Shown here: positions 52,055 through 60,900 of the stretch, in pieces | Layout: each line of letters begins with the position of its first letter | Position numbering within the stretch: position 1 is the first letter of the stretch | Origin: Singulisphaera sp. GP187 | GTDB taxonomy: Bacteria > Planctomycetota > Planctomycetia > Isosphaerales > Isosphaeraceae | Assembly (NCBI RefSeq): GCF_900129635.1 | Contig: NZ_FSRB01000002.1 | Location: 1,454,727 to 1,518,726 of the forward strand | Reading direction: 5' to 3' | Length of the DNA: 64,000 nucleotides | The notes under the pieces: model-generated | The model's database searches: none | Told to the model about the DNA's origin: nothing | Seen by the model: only the letters and a program-made list of their open reading frames with translations | Translations under genes and position numbers: made by a program

Positions 52055-52609
52055 CGGCCCACTCCTCAAAAAAAGGCAATGCGTACGATGTCCCGGAATC
52101 CGGCCCTGGTGCGTCGGATAGTGACGTGTCTGAAATTCAGATTACGCCAAGGAAACCCAACCGGTCAAAGGCATTCTTCAGTCCGTCAATGATTTTCTGT
52201 GTGATTGACCACATAGGCGACTGCATCCATCAGGGCAAGCACAGGCCGGCGCTGCAATTGTACGCCGTAGAACGTCAGGTGTGACACCCTTTTTTTGGAA
52301 TTGGTGGAACTGCTGGTGGAGAGGGGAGATCGGTACGAAAAGAGGGAGGGATTCAGGCGTTTGAGGCGGTGGCGAACCGGTCTCAACCCGGTCGGGTACG
52401 GTTCGTCAGTCCCCCCTTCGTTCGGGGCTCTGGGAAAGGTGTGCCGTCGCAACGGGTAGGCTCTCGCCAGCGACCATCCCGAAGGGATGGCAAGCGAGAG
52501 CCTACTCGAAGAGGCGTTCTGTGAGTCCTACACGCACCCATGAAGACTCGTCACCGCCCCGGTCCAAGGATCGATGCGGTCATCCCTCGATGGGTGGGTA
52601 GACGACCGC
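52055..52609. other. Intergenic stretch with a composite hairpin
   Basis: About 550 bases between the ABC exporter stop and the DUF1549 start, both on the minus strand. Apart from the hairpin at 52456-52505 I see no gene or clear promoter. The frame at 52186-52452 lacks any recognised feature. Confidence 0.4.
52456..52505. repeat. Composite inverted repeat (hairpin within hairpin)
   Basis: The outer arms GTAGGCTCTCGC (52456-52467) and GCGAGAGCCTAC (52494-52505) match over 12 bp. Inside, CCATCCC (52474-52480) pairs with GGGATGG (52484-52490) around GAA. It lies about 105 bp after the ABC exporter stop, so it may end that transcript, though no T run follows on either strand. Confidence 0.6.
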
Positions 52610-54849
52610 TCAGGCGCTCTCGCGTTGGAAGTGGATCTCGTGGAGCCGGCGATAGAGTGGGGACGATCTTCGCAGTTCGCTATCCGTGCCGACCGACTCG
52701 ATGCGACCGGCGTTGATGAGGACGATTCGATCCGCGAATTGCAGTGAGCCGAGGCTGTGGGTGATCAGGAAGGTCGTCCGGTTCCGCGAGAATTCTTCGA
52801 TCGCCTTGCGGATCAAGGCCTCGTCCTGAATATCCACGGCGCTGGTCGCTTCGTCGAGAATCAGGATCGCCGGATCGAGGAGCATCGCCCGAGCCAGGGC
52901 GATCCGCTGGCGCTGACCCCCGAGAGCCCGAGGCCGCGCTCGCCGATCACCGTGTCGTAGCCGTCGGGCATGGCGCTAATGAACTGGTGAGCATAGGATC
53001 GTTTCGCCGCGGCGATGACCGCGTCGCGGTTGGCGTGCCGGTTGCCGTAGGCGATGTTGTTGGCGATGGTGTCCTCGAAGAGGATCGTCTCCTGGATGAC
53101 CATGCCGATCTGGCTGCGGAGGCTCCGCATCTGGACGTCGCGTAAGTCGTGGCCGTCGATCCGGATTGCACCGGATTCCACGTCCCAGAACCTCGTGAGG
53201 AGGCTCATCATGGTCGATTTGCCACAACCGTTGGGACCGACCAGGGCCACCGTCTCACCATGCCTCACGGAGAGGTTGATCCCTCGCAAGATCGGGTCGC
53301 GACCGTTGTAGCTGAATTCGACCTGATCGAATTCGATGGTCTTGTAGTGCCGCGGGAGCCGCGCGGCCTTGGGCTTGTCGGCGACCTGGGGTTGGCGGTC
53401 CATCAGCGAGCAAATTCGGTCGGCCGCGGCCGCCGCACGCTGGATCCGCGAGTGCACGTTGGCCATCTTCCGAACCGGGTCCGAGATCCCCGCGAGCGTC
53501 GCGTACAGATAGAGCAGGTCTTCGATCGCCATCCGATGCGAGGCGAGTTGAAGCTTGAAGAGGCCGAGGTCGAGGAAGATCGTGCCGTTCAAGACGAGAT
53601 AAGAGCCGGCGAGCAGCGCGATCGAGACCGTCGACAACGCGAGCATCTCGAGCACCGGGTCGGAGAGTGCGTCGATGGTGGCGACCTTGACGCTCTTCTT
53701 GTACAGGCTCTTGGTCTCGAGGAAGAAGCGGCGCCGTTCGCGACGCTCCATCGTGAACGCCTTCACGACGACGATTCCCTGGAACGTCTCCTGCAAGATC
53801 TTGTAGATATTGGACATGCTCTCCAGGGAGCGCCGCACGGCCCGTTTCATGATCTGACCGGCGCGGTTGGCGGTCATCGCCGAGACGGGCACGAGCACCA
53901 GCGCCAGACAGGTGAGCCGCCAGTTCAACCAGAGCGCGATCGACAGGCAACTGATCGCCCGCAGGGGTTCGCGGATCACCTTGCTGAGCAGGGTGTTGAG
54001 CCCTTGCGCCAGCGAATCCATGTCGTTGGTGAACCGCGCGATCAATTCCGACGACCCCTGATCACTAAAATTCGAGAGGTCGAGCGCCAGGGTCCGGCGG
54101 AAGAAATGGTTGCGAATGTCGAAGAGGGTCAACTGCATCACGTCGGCCACGAGCACTTCCTGAAGGAACAGGAAGAGGCCCTTGATGGCGACCCCCGTGA
54201 TGACCATGACCATCAGCAAGACCAGGGTCTGGAACCCCTTGGCGGGAAGGTAGCGGTCGATCTTCGGCTGAGCCCAGCGATAGGAATTGAGCCACCACGA
54301 GGTTTTGGAACGCTCGCTGAGCAACGAGGCCCGGCGGCCCTCCAGGGGATTCGCATCCGGCTCCAACGGTTGCAGCTCGGCGAATCGCTTCAACTCGTCG
54401 AGTCGAGCGCCCGCAACATGCTGTTCCGCCTGGCGGGATTGGAGAATGACCTGGTCTCGGTTCCCGGGACCCGGTTTGCCCTTCAACGCGATCCCGTCGT
54501 TGAAGGCGCGTTCCAACTCCTGGACGCTCTCGCGTTTGCGCTCGAAGTCCTTGTTGACGTTCACGAAGTGATCCTTCATGGCGACCCCGGTTGGGTCGGC
54601 CATTCCCTGGATCAGCTTGATCTCTTCGAGACGCGCGTCGAGGGCACGGACCTCGGTTTGTTGCGTGACGATTCGCTCGGCAATCCATTTCTGGCAATTC
54701 TCACTATAAAAGAGAATCTTCAGAAGGGGATAGACCGCGCTGATGTTGGCGCTCCACAACAGAGCCACCATCACGGCGCAGGCTAGGGATAGCCCGAACC
54801 GGACCCGATATGGCCAGGCGAATCGCACGAGGCGGGCAAAATTCTTCAT
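52610..54849 (-). CDS. MsbA-like ABC exporter, half-size, with a frameshift in the signature motif
   Basis: Membrane domain fused to an ATPase, about 746 residues if restored. The first helix (RFGLSLACAVMVALLWSANI) is followed by an unusually long insert with charged helical stretches (TQQTEVRALDARLEEIKLIQ), then five more helices. Walker A is ALVGPNGCGKSTMMSLL, and the Q-loop is GMVIQETILFEDTIANNIAY. The frame breaks at about residue 643 in the signature motif: it reads GLGLSGVSASG, whereas adding one G gives LSGGQRQRIALARAMLLDPA and continues through ILILDEATSAVD and the H-loop ITHSLG to the stop at 52610. The break lies in a run of five G (plus-strand C at 52917-52921). Either a sequencing error or true inactivation. 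Context (GT4, WaaP-like kinase) suggests lipid or glycolipid export. Confidence 0.85.
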
Positions 54850-55099
54850 GGTCGAGAATCGCCGAAGACGGGGTTACCCAATAGCCTCCATGCCATCCCC
54901 GACCCACGGTGAAGCGGGCCAAGGCGTTGGGCGACGGGATCATTTACCATCTGTCGGATGGCTTGGCAATGCGACTTCAACTCTTCGGCCACCATCTCAA
55001 AGAATCGGTCTAGGAAAGATCGCGAATTGGGGTTAGGATTCCAGGCGCGGACGTCCCTCCACTCACCGGACGGCCGGTTAACCGTCAGGGAGGACGGGG
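54850..55099. promoter_or_regulatory. Divergent promoter region, ABC exporter / glycosyltransferase
   Basis: 250 bases between divergent start codons. GGGAGGACGGGG just before 55100 is the ribosome-binding site of the glycosyltransferase gene. No clear operator is seen. Confidence 0.4.
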
Positions 55100-56221
55100 A
55101 TGAAGGCACTCGCTCTGGTCGATGCACCAGAACACGTCTGCTGTCGCTATCGCCTTCGAGCCTTCGAGCCCGCGCTCGCCGAGGCGGGATGGTCGCTCAC
55201 GTTGCGTGCCTTGGCACGTGGTGCCTTCCGACGCTGGTTTCAATTCGCGCAAGCCGCGGAATTCGACACCGTCCTCCTCCAGCGGAGACTCCTGCCCGGC
55301 TGGCAGCTCAGCGCGCTCCGCAAGCGTGCGCGGCATCTTGTCTTCGACTTTGACGACGCGGTCCTCTATCGCGATTCCTACGATCCGCGCGGTCCGCATT
55401 GTCGGAAGCGTGTGGTTCGATTCGCCCGCACCGTGCAATTCGCCGACACGGTCATCGCCGGGAACGACTTCCTGGCCGACTGTGCATTGAGGGCCGGGGC
55501 CCGTCCCGAGCGCGTGCGGGTGATCCCCACCTGCGTGGCGACCGAACAATACCGGCCTCGCGGCTCGGACGCAAACCGGGACGCGACTCGGCTCGACCTG
55601 GTCTGGATCGGCTCGTCGAGCACGCTCCAAGGCCTCGAGCAACAGCGACCCCTCTGGGAGCGGCTCGGGCGCGAGGTGCCCGGAATTCGGCTCCGGGTGA
55701 TCTGTGACCGGTTCCCGACGTTCGCGGCGATTCCGGTGGTCGAGGTTCCCTGGAACGCGGCGACCGAGACCGCTGAGCTGGCGGCGGGCGACGTCGGAGT
55801 GACCTGGATTCCCGACGATCTCTGGAGCCGGGGCAAGTGCGGTCTGAAGACACTTCAGTACCAGGCGGCCGGTCTCCCCGTGATCGCCAATCCGGTCGGG
55901 GTCCACAACGAGATGGTGGTGCCCGGAGTCACCGGCTTGCTCGCGGCGACCGACGATGAGTGGGTGGAAGCCGCGAAGCGGTTGAGAAACGATCCGGGCC
56001 TACGCAGTCGGATGGGAGTGGGGGCGCGCTCCTCGGTCGAATCGGGCTACTCGGTTGGGGCTTGGGCCGAGACGTTCGTCGCCGCGATCGCCGAGTCGGG
56101 TTCGACCAACTCGACACGATCGGCAAGTACGGCAGGTCGTCGGGCCCAAGCGGAGCGTGAGTCTCGGCCTCATCGGGGGCCGTCCCGGAAATCCTTTGAT
56201 TCCGAAAGAATCGGGCGCTGA
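55100..56221 (+). CDS. Glycosyltransferase, GT4-like (GT-B fold)
   Basis: A 373-residue protein with a GT-B layout. The N-terminal domain starts MKALALVDAPEHVCCRYRLR and includes LVFDFDDAVLYRDSYDP and FADTVIAGNDFLADCALRAG. The C-terminal nucleotide-sugar-binding domain has RLDLVWIGSSSTLQGLEQQ and the E-x7-E-like region KCGLKTLQYQAAGLPVIANP, followed by VGVHNEMVVPGVTGLL. The tail is Ser/Arg-rich and divergent. It is followed within 50 bp by a tandem WaaP-like kinase, so a role in LPS-core-like glycolipid synthesis is likely. Donor and acceptor are unknown. Confidence 0.88.
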   Translation: MKALALVDAPEHVCCRYRLRAFEPALAEAGWSLTLRALARGAFRRWFQFAQAAEFDTVLLQRRLLPGWQLSALRKRARHLVFDFDDAVLYRDSYDPRGPHCRKRVVRFARTVQFADTVIAGNDFLADCALRAGARPERVRVIPTCVATEQYRPRGSDANRDATRLDLVWIGSSSTLQGLEQQRPLWERLGREVPGIRLRVICDRFPTFAAIPVVEVPWNAATETAELAAGDVGVTWIPDDLWSRGKCGLKTLQYQAAGLPVIANPVGVHNEMVVPGVTGLLAATDDEWVEAAKRLRNDPGLRSRMGVGARSSVESGYSVGAWAETFVAAIAESGSTNSTRSASTAGRRAQAERESRPHRGPSRKSFDSERIGR

Positions 56222-56269
56222 GAGTATGCACTCTTACAACGCAACGATGGGCCACGACAGGGCGACTGG

Positions 56270-58048
56270 ATGAGTTGGCTGTTCCGGAAAATTCCGAAGA
56301 CGCCTCCCTCGGAGCGTCTCTTCGAACCGCCAGAATGGGATTGGGCCCAGGCGGATGACGTCGGTTGGTGGGTCCGCGCCGACTGGAAGCAGGCGTTGCT
56401 CGGCCCTCGTGGTTTGCGCCTCGAAGAGTGGCGGCGCAATGGCCAGCTCACGGTCGTCAAGACGGGACCGCATCGGGTCGTCTATCGCGCGGAGCTGCCC
56501 GAGGGGGCCGTCTACGTCAAGCACTTCCTGGTCCCCGGCCTGAGGGCGAAGCTGCGCCAGTGGGTCCGGCGCGGCAAGGGACGCAACGAAGGGCGGCGCA
56601 CCCGCTATCTCGCAGCGATCGGTGTGACCACAATCACGCCGATTGCACTCGGCGAGCAGCGCAAGCGGTTCATCCTCTTCGAAAACTACTTGATCACGCA
56701 TGCGATCCCCGAGACGCTCCCGCTCGACGAGTTCGTCGAACGCCGGCTCCCTCAAGAGCCCGCGCATCGGCAGGCGCGGATCCGTCGGAACCTCGCGGCC
56801 GCGCTCGGGACGCTCACGGCCCGGTTGCATGACGCCGGCTTCGTCCATCAGGACTTCCACCCGGGAAACATCCTGGTGCGGATGGAGGACGATGACGACC
56901 AGCCCCGACTCGCGATGATCGACCTCGATGCCTTGCGGGTCTGTCATCCCCTGTCCTGGCCGGAGGCCCAGGTCAACCTGGCGCTCTTGAATCACTACTT
57001 CTGGCTGCGCTGCGGCCGATCCGACCGGTATCGATTCTTCAAGACTTACCTGCGCGATCGGAACATCACGCCCCCCGACCCGGGCGCCTTCGCGCGCTCG
57101 ATTGAGAGTGCGACCCGCGCCTGGGCCGAACGGCTCTGGCGACGTTGGGGCAAGCGCTGTCAGGGGAGCAATAAGTACTTCGCCAGCTATCGGGGTCACA
57201 ATGCCTGGTCGATCGCGTCACGCGACCTCGATCCGGACATCGTCAAGGCGCTGCTTGAAGACCCCGACGCTCCCTTCTCCGATCGCGGCACGGTGATCCT
57301 CAAGCAGTCGCGGACCACCACCGTCGCGGAAACGACGCTCCTGGTTCAGGGCCGCCCCACCCGGGTGATCTACAAACGATTCAACAAAAGGGCGTGGATC
57401 GATCCCTATTTGACCTGGTTCCGTCCTTCGCGCGCCTGGCAGTCGTGGCAGGCGGGTCAGCACCTGGTGAGCCGCGCGATTCCGACCCCGCGCAACCTGG
57501 CGTTCATCGCCCGGCTGCGACCGTTCCTTCGCGATCCGGGCTCGTGGTATCTGCCCCACGAGACGTATCTGGTCACGATCAAGGAAGAACGTTCGATCAC
57601 CCTGAGTGACTACGTTCATAAGGTCTTGCCGACTCTCGAGCCTGCCGAGCGTCGGACCCAGATCCGCCGCTTGACGCTGGCGCTGGCGAGCTTGCTCCGC
57701 AAGATGCATGAACGATCGCTCTCCGATCGCGACCTCAAAGCGTCGAACCTCTTAATTCTGGGCGACCCGTCGGCTCCCGAGATCGAGTTGAGCGTGATCG
57801 ACCTGGTCGGAGTGCGCCTGCTTCATCCGTTGCCGAAGCACCGGCAGATCCAGAATTTGGCTCGCCTCTATCTGAGCTTGGCTGATGTGAAGGACCGCAC
57901 CCGCACGGATGCGTTGCAGTTCCTTCGCGCCTACCTGCCCTGGGGCCTGACGCCGCATAACGATTGGAAGGGCTTCTGGCGTGCGATTGCACTCGCCAGC
58001 CAGACCAAGATCGAGCAGAACAAGCGGCGCGGCCGCGCCTTGTCGTAA
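56270..58048 (+). CDS. Tandem lipopolysaccharide kinase (WaaP/Kdo-kinase family, two kinase domains)
   Basis: A 592-residue protein with two protein-kinase-like domains. Domain 1 (about 50-300) has VYVKHFLVPG for the ATP-binding Lys, FVHQDFHPGNILVRM (about 190-205) with catalytic Asp and Asn, and AMIDLDALRV (about 217) as the metal-binding Asp. Domain 2 (about 345-590) has VIYKRFNKRAWIDPYLTWFR and LSDRDLKASNLLILG (about 484-498), with SVIDLVGVRLLHPL as the metal-binding site. Both domains keep the catalytic Asp and Asn. The family phosphorylates heptose or Kdo in LPS inner core. It follows the GT4 gene by 48 bp on the same strand. Confidence 0.85.
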   Translation: MSWLFRKIPKTPPSERLFEPPEWDWAQADDVGWWVRADWKQALLGPRGLRLEEWRRNGQLTVVKTGPHRVVYRAELPEGAVYVKHFLVPGLRAKLRQWVRRGKGRNEGRRTRYLAAIGVTTITPIALGEQRKRFILFENYLITHAIPETLPLDEFVERRLPQEPAHRQARIRRNLAAALGTLTARLHDAGFVHQDFHPGNILVRMEDDDDQPRLAMIDLDALRVCHPLSWPEAQVNLALLNHYFWLRCGRSDRYRFFKTYLRDRNITPPDPGAFARSIESATRAWAERLWRRWGKRCQGSNKYFASYRGHNAWSIASRDLDPDIVKALLEDPDAPFSDRGTVILKQSRTTTVAETTLLVQGRPTRVIYKRFNKRAWIDPYLTWFRPSRAWQSWQAGQHLVSRAIPTPRNLAFIARLRPFLRDPGSWYLPHETYLVTIKEERSITLSDYVHKVLPTLEPAERRTQIRRLTLALASLLRKMHERSLSDRDLKASNLLILGDPSAPEIELSVIDLVGVRLLHPLPKHRQIQNLARLYLSLADVKDRTRTDALQFLRAYLPWGLTPHNDWKGFWRAIALASQTKIEQNKRRGRALS

Positions 58049-58112
58049 CGTAAGCTCACGTAACGAATTCAACTCCAATAGACTGACCCACCCGAGCGCA
58101 GAGGCAACCACG

Positions 58113-59060
58113 ATGCAGGAGAGACAGCCCGTCTGGATGTATCTGATCCTTGCACTTTTGGTCAGCCTGGGCATCGTCGGCTGCGCGACGATGGGCGAGC
58201 AGTCTCAGTCACTGGTTCCCACCCAATACCGCACCCGAACCGGGCCGTATGCCGTCTTCTCCAACTTCCCGATCGCGGCCGACTCCTCGGCGATCCGCAG
58301 TCTCCACTCGCTGGAGAATGACGTCGAGGCCAACCTGGGGGTGAGGGTCAACGCCGACGAGCCGCCGGTCGAAGTCTACATTCTCAACGATCGCCAGAGT
58401 TTTAGTCATTTCCTCAAATTCTATTATCCTGAGCTTCCCCCTCGCCGCGCGTTTTTCCTCGCCCAGGGGACTCAACGGGTCGTCTTCACGTTCATGGGCG
58501 AACGTCTTGAGGAAGACCTCCGTCACGAAGCCACTCACGCGCTTTTGAATGTGGCGTACGGCGACCTGCCCCTCTGGCTCGACGAGGGTTTGGCCGAGTA
58601 CTTCGAGGGGGCGGACAGCCAACGCGGTCTGAACAAAGAACATCTCGGCCGCCTTCCCAAGGACATGGCGGCCGGCTGGAAACCGGACATGGCCCGGCTG
58701 GAAACCTTGACCAGTGTGCGCCAGATGACGCCACGCGACTACCGCGAGTCGTGGGCCTGGGTCCACTACTTGCTGAATGGTCCCAACACGGGCAAGACGG
58801 TTTTGCTTTCCTACCTGGCTGACCTTCGGTCGGATCCGAAGGCCGCCAAATTGTCCGTCCGCCTGCGCGATGAAGACGGCAACGGCGCTCGAGTCTTGCT
58901 CGCCTACCTCGAGCGGATCCGCGACTTGCCCGTGGCGGTTCAGCCCACGTCGGACGCGACAACGGTCCGCCTCCAGGACAACACGCTCGAGCCCACACGC
59001 ACCGCGGCCCCTCAACGGCGCAGTGTTTTCACCCGGATGCGTGCGTTCTTCGGCTTCTAG
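58113..59060 (+). CDS. Lipoprotein gluzincin-type metallopeptidase (DUF1570-like)
   Basis: A 315-residue lipoprotein: signal MYLILALLVSLGIVGC. The mature part has an N-terminal alpha/beta region (VEVYILNDRQSFSHFLKF), then DLRHEATHALLNVAYGDLPL followed by WLDEGLAEYFEG. HEATH supplies two His ligands and the catalytic Glu, and the Glu of DEGLAEYFE gives the third ligand, as in gluzincins. It is probably an active zinc peptidase on the periplasmic face. ATG 58113 opens the lipoprotein signal; the upstream frame to 57981 is rejected. It ends just before the palindromic repeat cluster. Confidence 0.82.
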   Translation: MQERQPVWMYLILALLVSLGIVGCATMGEQSQSLVPTQYRTRTGPYAVFSNFPIAADSSAIRSLHSLENDVEANLGVRVNADEPPVEVYILNDRQSFSHFLKFYYPELPPRRAFFLAQGTQRVVFTFMGERLEEDLRHEATHALLNVAYGDLPLWLDEGLAEYFEGADSQRGLNKEHLGRLPKDMAAGWKPDMARLETLTSVRQMTPRDYRESWAWVHYLLNGPNTGKTVLLSYLADLRSDPKAAKLSVRLRDEDGNGARVLLAYLERIRDLPVAVQPTSDATTVRLQDNTLEPTRTAAPQRRSVFTRMRAFFGF

Positions 59061-59231
59061 GCGGTCCCGCCAATGGCGTCGGGGATCACCGGCTTCTCCC
59101 GGATTAGGGTCGCCCTGTCAGGGTTCGGGGTATTGTCCCGGGCTGCTCCGTTGGGGCGAGCATCGTCGGGAACGTGCGCAGCTTGTTGATAAACTAACCC
59201 ACAGCGGTTTGCTAATGCGTTGCGCGCATTT

Positions 59232-59452
59232 AGCCCCAACGGGGCGGCCCAAGGAAGCCCGGGGTAACGCCCCGGGAAATTAATATGTTTGTATTCGATA
59301 GCCCTGTAAGGGCGGCCTAAACTGGGCGATGGACCTGGGGTGATCGGTCTGGTTGGGGTGACCCGTTAGGCCGCCCCTACAGGGCTGGGAGCCTTGGTGG
59401 CCGAGTCCCCAGGTCGTTGCCCTGGGCTTCCATGGGCCGCCCCGTTGGGGCT
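59232..59452. repeat. Nested inverted repeats, intergenic element
   Basis: Outer arms: 59232-59251 (AGCCCCAACGGGGCGGCCCA) and its exact reverse complement at 59433-59452, 20 bp. Inner arms: 59300-59320 (starts AGCCCTGTAAGGGCGG) and 59366-59386, 21 bp with one mismatch. Between them is a hairpin, CCCGGGG/CCCCGGG, near 59259-59277. Degenerate relatives of the same words (CGCCCTGTCAGGG, CTCCGTTGGGGC) occur upstream near 59110-59160. It occupies most of the 545-bp gap between the peptidase gene and the dehydratase gene; no gene is seen in that gap. Confidence 0.75.
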
Positions 59453-59606
59453 GAAAACGAGCGACACGTGAACTTGTCAGGGCCGGTTGGGAAGGTCACG
59501 GCGGGATGGTGCCAACGCCGCTTGCTTCGAATCCTTTGGCTCGTATGCAATCATGGTAAACCGCTGTAAGCGATTGGTCCGGGGGCCTTCCTGGCCGCCG
59601 GACGGG

Positions 59607-59969
59607 TCATTTCTTGACCTTGATGGGGATCTGGTTGATCTTGGCGGCCAGGATGAAGTCATTCTCGGAGAGGCCGCCGATCGCGTGGGTCCAAAGCACG
59701 ATCGTGACGTTGCGATAGCCTTCGAGGTGAAGGTCGGGGTGATGTCCGTCCAGTTCGGCCAGTTCGGCCACCTTGTTGAAAAAGTCGATGGCGGCCATGA
59801 AATTCTTGGCCGTCCAGGTGTGTTTGATCCGTGTCCCGTCGGCTGCGAGTTCCCAACCCTCAAGGTGAGTCAGGTAGGCTTTGGCCTCGTCGACGGGAAC
59901 CGGTGGAATGCCCCCTTCGCAAGGGCTGCAGGTTTTGCGAACCAATTCGTCGGCCGTGAGCGTGCTCAT
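59607..59969 (-). CDS. Pterin-4a-carbinolamine dehydratase (4a-hydroxytetrahydrobiopterin dehydratase)
   Basis: A 120-residue enzyme that dehydrates 4a-hydroxytetrahydropterin during cofactor recycling. The core fits the family: WELAADGTRIKHTWTAKNFM, then ELDGHHPDLHLEGYRNVTIV followed by LWTHAIGGLSENDFILAAKI. The HHPD and WTH motifs supply the active-site His residues. An N-terminal TCSPCEGG segment precedes the core, a feature common in this family. ATG 59969 follows GGAGCACC; the upstream ATG-like extension to 60011 is rejected. Confidence 0.95.
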   Translation of the reverse strand: MSTLTADELVRKTCSPCEGGIPPVPVDEAKAYLTHLEGWELAADGTRIKHTWTAKNFMAAIDFFNKVAELAELDGHHPDLHLEGYRNVTIVLWTHAIGGLSENDFILAAKINQIPIKVKK

Positions 59970-60090
59970 GGGATGGTGCTCCGGAATTGTCGACACCGTG
60001 GTGCGATCCATTCGACTCGACCGATCAGAATAATATTATAGGCACACCACGTGCCGGAGTGGTTCGCAGAGCGCACGCGGCTCGATTCGA

Positions 60091-60900
60091 TTACTGGAAA
60101 CTTTCCTGGGCGTTGGGGAAAGCTCCTGAACCGACGTCGGCGACGTATTGGGCCGCCGCCTTGCGAATTTCATCGCCGAGCTCGGCGTAGCGGCGCACGA
60201 ACCGGGGGCGAAACCCCTCGAAGAGGCCGAGTAAATCGGGCGTGACGAGGACCTGGCCATCGCAGCCGGCCCCGGCGCCGATCCCGATGGTTGGGATCGA
60301 GAGCTCCGCCGTGACCCGGGCGGCCACGTCGCTCGGGACGCACTCGAGGACCAGGGCAAACGCTCCGGCGTCCTCGACGGCATGGGCGTCGGCGAGGATC
60401 TCGTCGGCGTTCCGCTGCACTTTGAAGCCGCCGAGTCGGCGGATCGATTGGGGCGTGAGCCCGACATGGCCCACGATCGGGATGTCGGCCTCGACCAACG
60501 CGCGGATCGTCGCGGCGGATCGGCGACCCCCCTCGAGCTTGACGGCCCGACACTCGGTCTCCTTGAGGAATCGCCCCGCGGAGAGGATCGCCTGCTCAGG
60601 AGACGACTGGTAGCTCAGGAAGGGCATGTCCGCCACGACCAACGCGCGCTTCGCGGCGCGGGCGACCATCTCGACATGGTAGATCATCTGGTCGAGCGTG
60701 ACTCGCAAGGTCGTGGTGTGCCCTTGCACCACCATGCCGAGCGTGTCACCTACCAGTAAGCAGTCGACCTCCGCCTGGTCGAGCAGGAGTGCGGTCGTAT
60801 AGTCGTACGCCGTCAGTACGCTGATCTTGCGCCCTTGCTGTTTCCAGCGCGCGAAGTCGGGGGGTGTGACGGGAGATTCAGCGGGTGCCATCCAACTCAT
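60091..60900 (-). CDS. panB: 3-methyl-2-oxobutanoate hydroxymethyltransferase (ketopantoate hydroxymethyltransferase)
   Basis: First enzyme of pantothenate (and CoA) synthesis: transfers a hydroxymethyl group from 5,10-methylenetetrahydrofolate to 2-oxoisovalerate. At 269 residues it has the usual length. Motifs: KISVLTAYDYTTALLLDQAE, LLVGDTLGMVVQGHTTTLRV (metal-binding Asp), VADMPFLSYQSSPEQAI, AVKLEGG, HVGLTPQS and IGIGAGAGCDGQVLVTPDLL. All catalytic regions are present. The first 23 bases overlap the 3' end of the GT39-like gene, so translation may be coupled although the functions seem unrelated. Confidence 0.96.
   Translation of the reverse strand: MSWMAPAESPVTPPDFARWKQQGRKISVLTAYDYTTALLLDQAEVDCLLVGDTLGMVVQGHTTTLRVTLDQMIYHVEMVARAAKRALVVADMPFLSYQSSPEQAILSAGRFLKETECRAVKLEGGRRSAATIRALVEADIPIVGHVGLTPQSIRRLGGFKVQRNADEILADAHAVEDAGAFALVLECVPSDVAARVTAELSIPTIGIGAGAGCDGQVLVTPDLLGLFEGFRPRFVRRYAELGDEIRKAAAQYVADVGSGAFPNAQESFQ

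Noticed and set aside
50390..52192. Plus-strand frame of 600 codons opposite the DUF1549 gene
   Set aside because: Antisense shadow with no recognised motif.
52186..52452. 88-codon minus-strand frame in the gap before the DUF1549 gene
   Set aside because: No motif, poor start and a composition like non-coding DNA.
53149..54786. Plus-strand frame of 545 codons opposite the ABC exporter
   Set aside because: Antisense shadow; low-complexity charged translation.
59061..59606. CRISPR array in the repeat-rich gap
   Set aside because: Repeats are inverted pairs, not regularly spaced direct repeats, and no cas gene is nearby.
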